Shown here piece by piece: positions 5,810-8,487 of a stretch of 8,487 bases of DNA. Within the stretch, counting starts at the first letter, position 1, and each line of letters starts with the position of its first letter. A program made the translations under genes and the position numbers. Origin of the DNA: Alphaproteobacteria bacterium (GTDB lineage: Bacteria > Pseudomonadota > Alphaproteobacteria > Rickettsiales > SXRF01); assembly GCA_020050695.1 (NCBI GenBank), contig JAGVKI010000160.1, forward strand, positions 1-8,487, read 5' to 3'. The notes under the pieces were generated by a model, which was not told the DNA's origin, made no database searches, and worked only from the letters and a program-made list of their open reading frames with translations.

Positions 5810-6160
5810 ATGCCCGAATGCAAAACCCATGGCAACCATACCCACCAGCATGGCCCTAATTGCGGTCATACCGCCATAGAGCATGAAGGCCATACCGATT
5901 ACCTGCATGATGGCCACCTGCATCATCCGCACGCAGACCATATCGACGAACATGTGATTGCGGTAAGCGCAACTAACCCTGACGCCTGCACGCCTGAACA
6001 TAGCTGCAAAGGCCATGATGCTGCGCATGTGCATGGAACTGATTGCGGTCACCCGCAAGTGCCGCACGGCGATCATGTGGATTATCTGGTGGAAGGGCAT
6101 CTTCACCACCCGCATGGCGGCCATTGCGACCATCATGGTGCAGTAACGGTAAAGCCCTAG
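5810..6160 (+). CDS. Histidine-rich protein with duplicated metal-binding-like repeat
   Basis: This 116-residue protein contains 28 histidines (about a quarter of the sequence) and six cysteines. Two ungapped 31-residue repeats are visible, at residues 14-44 and 75-105, with 18 identical positions. Each contains HGxxCGH, a VDYL/TDYL core and a GHLHHPH tail. Between them is a linker with C60 and C66. There is no signal peptide or membrane segment, so it is likely cytoplasmic. This composition fits binding, storage or buffering of Zn, Ni, Cu or Co; the metal is not determined. Similar small DYLHDGHLHH-type proteins exist in other proteobacteria, and I know no established function for them. The ribosome site AGGAGG, 5 bases from the ATG, is very strong and suggests high expression. 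It is divergent from kdpE-like and convergent with the next lipoprotein gene, with which it shares a CTAG at the stops. Confidence 0.8.
   Translation: MPECKTHGNHTHQHGPNCGHTAIEHEGHTDYLHDGHLHHPHADHIDEHVIAVSATNPDACTPEHSCKGHDAAHVHGTDCGHPQVPHGDHVDYLVEGHLHHPHGGHCDHHGAVTVKP
5849..6124 (+). repeat. Two-copy internal repeat within the His-rich gene
   Basis: Copy 1 (5849-5941) and copy 2 (6032-6124) each encode 31 residues, with a 61-residue period. All cysteines and most histidines of the unit are kept in both, while linker positions have drifted, consistent with an old in-gene duplication kept for ligand geometry. H33 of copy 1 is V94 in copy 2. Confidence 0.75.
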
Positions 6161-6633
6161 AACTTACAGCTGGCCAGCGCTGACTTAAAACCATCAAGCT
6201 TGATGACGGTACTGCCGCGAAGACGCTGCGCTCCGGCGCTTACATATATTTCCGACCATTCCAGGTAGGCTTTTTTGCCTGCAAGCAGATCGCTTACAAT
6301 CGCTTCATGATGCTGGGGATAGAATTGTTTGTCTGGCGTGCGGTAGGTATGGCCATTGACGTTAAGCGTAATCACCGTGCCTGGCGCCATGCGATGCTGG
6401 TGGCTTACCACCTTGTTTCCATCCTGCAATACCAGTACCTGCAGCCCATTATGGCCCGAAGCGACCGCGCAGGCTTTTGTGCCTGAATCACCCATCATTT
6501 CCTGCGCCGTCCAGTCGCGGTAGGTCAGCGGCGGATGGAACTCGCCTCCCATGCTGCCGTCAGGCTGCTTTTCATAGGTACAGCTGGCAAGGCCTGCCGC
6601 CGCAATCAGGCATATCAATGATAATGAACGCAT
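6157..6633 (-). CDS. Small lipoprotein of unknown function with paired cysteines
   Basis: I place the start at 6633 rather than at the longest frame (6777). From 6633 the protein opens with a typical signal peptide (MRSLSLICLIAAAG) and lipobox L15-A16-S17-C18, and AAGGAGAAG lies about 6 bases upstream. The longer version would bury the signal peptide 48 residues inside. The product has 158 residues. After lipidated C18 there is a short Gly/Pro-rich linker, then a compact domain from C55 (KACAVAS) to C156 (ALASCKF). These two cysteines could form a disulfide closing the domain. Other visible strings are RMAPGTVITLNV and GSTVIKLDGFKSAL. The C-terminal GFKxAL pattern loosely recalls invasion-associated-locus-B-type periplasmic proteins, but I do not assign it. 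Its stop overlaps the stop of the convergent His-rich gene. Confidence 0.78.
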   Translation of the reverse strand: MRSLSLICLIAAAGLASCTYEKQPDGSMGGEFHPPLTYRDWTAQEMMGDSGTKACAVASGHNGLQVLVLQDGNKVVSHQHRMAPGTVITLNVNGHTYRTPDKQFYPQHHEAIVSDLLAGKKAYLEWSEIYVSAGAQRLRGSTVIKLDGFKSALASCKF

Positions 6634-6695
6634 ATCGCTTCTCCTTATTTCCCAACCATAGCATTGCCGCCATAATGATGCCATAAGGAAAGTTT

Positions 6696-6704
6696 TGTTA
6701 TAAT
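6696..6704 (+). promoter_or_regulatory. Extended -10 element upstream of glgX
   Basis: TGT directly followed by TATAAT forms a perfect extended -10 (TGnTATAAT) about 108 bases before the glgX start. No good -35 is seen at the usual distance (TGATGC), but extended -10 promoters can work without one. It would give a leader of about 100 bases. Confidence 0.45.
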
Positions 6705-6737
6705 TTCTGAGGAAATTCAGCAGCCATTTCGGCCTTC

Positions 6738-6766
6738 TTGACATTTCGCAGGCGCAACGATTAACT
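6738..6766 (+). promoter_or_regulatory. Candidate sigma-70-type promoter for glgX
   Basis: A perfect -35 TTGACA (6738-6743) is followed after 17 bases by TTAACT (6761-6766), a weak -10. It would start transcription about 40 bases upstream of the glgX ATG. With the extended -10 at 6696 it gives two alternative promoters in this 178-base gap. Confidence 0.4.
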
Positions 6767-6811
6767 ATTGGCTTCAATTACGCGCCAGACGTACAAGATA
6801 AGACAAAATAT

Positions 6812-8487
6812 ATGGACTTTTTACAGGGAAGTACGCAGTGGCTCGGAGCCACTCCCATGACACTGCATGGGAAACGGGGAACGAATTTTGCCTTCTACGC
6901 AAGTAAGGATGCAAACCGCGTGGAACTGTGCCTTTTTGATAAGGCTAGCGGTGCTGGCGAAATAGCCGGTGGCCGCATTGATTTTACCTCCAGGGAAGAA
7001 GTGCTCGATAACGATGGCAAGACCCTGCTTGGCTATATATGGAACGGTTTTTTGCCAGGCATCGATGATGGCCAGCTGTATGGCTTCAGGGTGCATAGCG
7101 ATAAGGCGTTCGATCCCAGTGCGGGGATTTATTTCAACCCGAACAAATTACTGGTAGATCCCTGCGCCAAGGCGGTCACCCATGAAATCCATGATTGGGA
7201 TGCGCGCCACTACCCTTCCAATAATGCAGATGACGCCGACATCATGCCCAAAGCGCGCGTGGTGGACTGGCTGGCATTACACAAAAAAACGCAGGAAAAT
7301 AGCACGCCGGGCGCGCTTTATGCCCACCCCGATACCAACCTGCTGGAACTGCATGTCAAGGGCGCTACCTGGCTGCATCCTTCCATTCCCGAAGAAGAGC
7401 GAGGAACTTACAAGGCACTCTCCCACCCTTCCTTTACCAAGTGGGTATCGCGCATGGGGTTTAAAGGCATCGAACTGATGCCGGTGGAATCTTTCGGCAC
7501 CGATGTGCCGCTGGCCGAGCGCGGCAAGAAAAACCACTGGGGTTACATGACCATGGTGCCCACGGCGCTGCATACAGGCTATGCCGCGACCAACCGGCCT
7601 GAAGAAGAATTTGCGCAGGCCGTAAGCGCGCTGAAAAAAGAAGGCGTCGAAGTGATTTTGGATGTCGTGCCCAACCACACGCTTGAAAGCGGCCCGGACG
7701 GCCCGGCGCTGAACCTGCGCCTCGAAGATGGTCAACTGTACATACGCAATGACTATACCGGGTGCGGCAACACGCGTGACTTCGGCCACCCGATCAACCG
7801 GCGCATGTTCCTCGAAGAACTCAAATACTGGAAGGGACTTGGCGTATCGGGCTTTCGCATTGACCTGGCAACCGTAATCGGGCGTGAGCATGGCGGCGGG
7901 TTCGACCCCAGCAGCCGCATGCTCCAGGAATTGCGCAGCGATCCGCAGCTGCAGGACATCAAGTTCTACGGCGAACCGTGGGACCTGGGCGAAGGCGCCA
8001 ATATGCAGCAGCAGGTAGGACGCCTTTCCGCACGCATGGCAACAAGCAATGATGATGACATATACAGCCAGCAGCATGTGGCCGAGTGGAACCCGCATTA
8101 CCGCACGCCTATGCTGGACGCAGCGCTCAGCCACGATGATGAACTACCATGTGGCAAGATTATCTGGTGTATGTCAGGATCGGCAAACCCTTACTCTGAT
8201 CCGATGCAGATCGTCAACAAACCTGGCGGCGGGCATGACGGCCCTACCCTGTTTGACGCTGTCTCCGGTAAGTATGGCAAGAACAACTGGCCCAACGGCG
8301 AGAATAACAACGACGGCAACCAGATTCACAGCAAGCATTACTGGGAGAATCCCAAAGACCGCCTGCGCGTGCAGCGTTTTGCACTGGGCCTGCTTGCCGT
8401 ATCGCAAGGTACGCCGATGATTACCATTGGCCACGAGCGTTGCCATACGCAAAACCACAACACAAACCTCTATTGCCTGAGCAAAGA
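6812..8487 (+). CDS. glgX: GlgX-type glycogen debranching enzyme, 3' end outside the window
   Basis: An open frame of 558 codons runs from ATG 6812 off the right edge; full-length GlgX has about 650-700 residues, so roughly the last 100-150 are missing. Residues about 10-110 form an N-terminal CBM48/isoamylase domain (NFAFYAS, VELCLFD, YGFRV, FNPNKLLVDP). The GH13 catalytic barrel follows: region I DVVPNH (284-289), nucleophile D351 in GFRIDLA, acid/base E388 in GEPWDLG and transition-state aspartate D476 in GHDG. The enzyme hydrolyses alpha-1,6 branches of glycogen or limit dextrins in the cytoplasm. Several positions diverge from typical GlgX: the GDE turn before the GNNNAYC stretch reads GHE (then NHNTNLYC), and the segment between E388 and D476 is unusual. 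No clear Shine-Dalgarno precedes the ATG, only AAGATAAG, although no other in-frame start exists nearby. Two candidate promoters lie upstream. Substrate preference is uncertain. Confidence 0.88.
   Translation, partial: MDFLQGSTQWLGATPMTLHGKRGTNFAFYASKDANRVELCLFDKASGAGEIAGGRIDFTSREEVLDNDGKTLLGYIWNGFLPGIDDGQLYGFRVHSDKAFDPSAGIYFNPNKLLVDPCAKAVTHEIHDWDARHYPSNNADDADIMPKARVVDWLALHKKTQENSTPGALYAHPDTNLLELHVKGATWLHPSIPEEERGTYKALSHPSFTKWVSRMGFKGIELMPVESFGTDVPLAERGKKNHWGYMTMVPTALHTGYAATNRPEEEFAQAVSALKKEGVEVILDVVPNHTLESGPDGPALNLRLEDGQLYIRNDYTGCGNTRDFGHPINRRMFLEELKYWKGLGVSGFRIDLATVIGREHGGGFDPSSRMLQELRSDPQLQDIKFYGEPWDLGEGANMQQQVGRLSARMATSNDDDIYSQQHVAEWNPHYRTPMLDAALSHDDELPCGKIIWCMSGSANPYSDPMQIVNKPGGGHDGPTLFDAVSGKYGKNNWPNGENNNDGNQIHSKHYWENPKDRLRVQRFALGLLAVSQGTPMITIGHERCHTQNHNTNLYCLSK

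Noticed and set aside
5849..6124. Possible short tandem or CRISPR-like array
   Set aside because: Only two diverged copies exist, in frame in a coding gene, so this is a protein repeat.
5759..6136. Minus-strand open frame opposite the His-rich gene
   Set aside because: Its Met-rich translation is the complement of His codons (CAT/ATG), a compositional shadow.
6634..6777. N-terminal extension of the small lipoprotein to an ATG at 6777
   Set aside because: It would bury a canonical signal peptide and lipobox, and the strong AAGGAGAAG site fits the start at 6633.
7277..8134. Minus-strand open frame of 285 codons within glgX
   Set aside because: It lies wholly inside a frame with clear GH13 catalytic motifs, and the translation is low-complexity and unlike any family.

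Overview
The window reads as a stretch of proteobacterial chromosome. The best guess is an alphaproteobacterium with roughly balanced GC. The signs are a YgfZ/IBA57-type folate-binding protein, a KdpD/KdpE-type signalling pair, a Rickettsia 17-kDa-antigen-like glycine-zipper protein, a CsbD-family stress protein and a GlgX-type glycogen debranching enzyme. The taxonomic call is inference. No tRNA, rRNA, CRISPR array, transposase or integrase was seen.

Layout. Positions 1-1261 (minus strand) hold a 5' portion of ygfZ and, just upstream of it, a lipoprotein of unknown function. They probably share a transcript. A 129-bp AT-rich divergent promoter region with a 7+7 bp palindrome follows. Positions 1391-3809 (plus) encode a membrane sensor kinase resembling KdpD without its N-terminal ATP-binding domain. 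Its stop overlaps the start of a stand-alone receiver protein, and a strong hairpin ends this unit. Positions 4025-4977 (plus) are a compact three-gene envelope/stress operon: a CsbD-like protein, an OsmB-like glycine-zipper lipoprotein and a 17-kDa-antigen-like glycine-zipper protein. A full-length KdpE-like response regulator faces it on the minus strand (4981-5676), with three bases between the stops. Positions 5810-6160 (plus) encode a histidine-rich, probably metal-binding protein with two 31-residue repeats. It ends tail to tail, sharing a CTAG, with a small lipoprotein (6157-6633, minus). From 6812 to the right edge is glgX, cut off by the window.

How they may work together. The two-component genes flank a set of stress and envelope genes, and no kdpFABC potassium ATPase genes are visible. 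A reasonable hypothesis is a KdpD-derived osmotic or envelope stress circuit with two receivers: a DNA-binding KdpE-like protein and a single-domain protein co-translated with the kinase. The adjacent CsbD/glycine-zipper operon would be its target, and that operon carries a tandem TTATGC repeat (11-bp period) in its upstream region. The regulatory link is inference; the gene calls rest mainly on motifs read directly from the translation.
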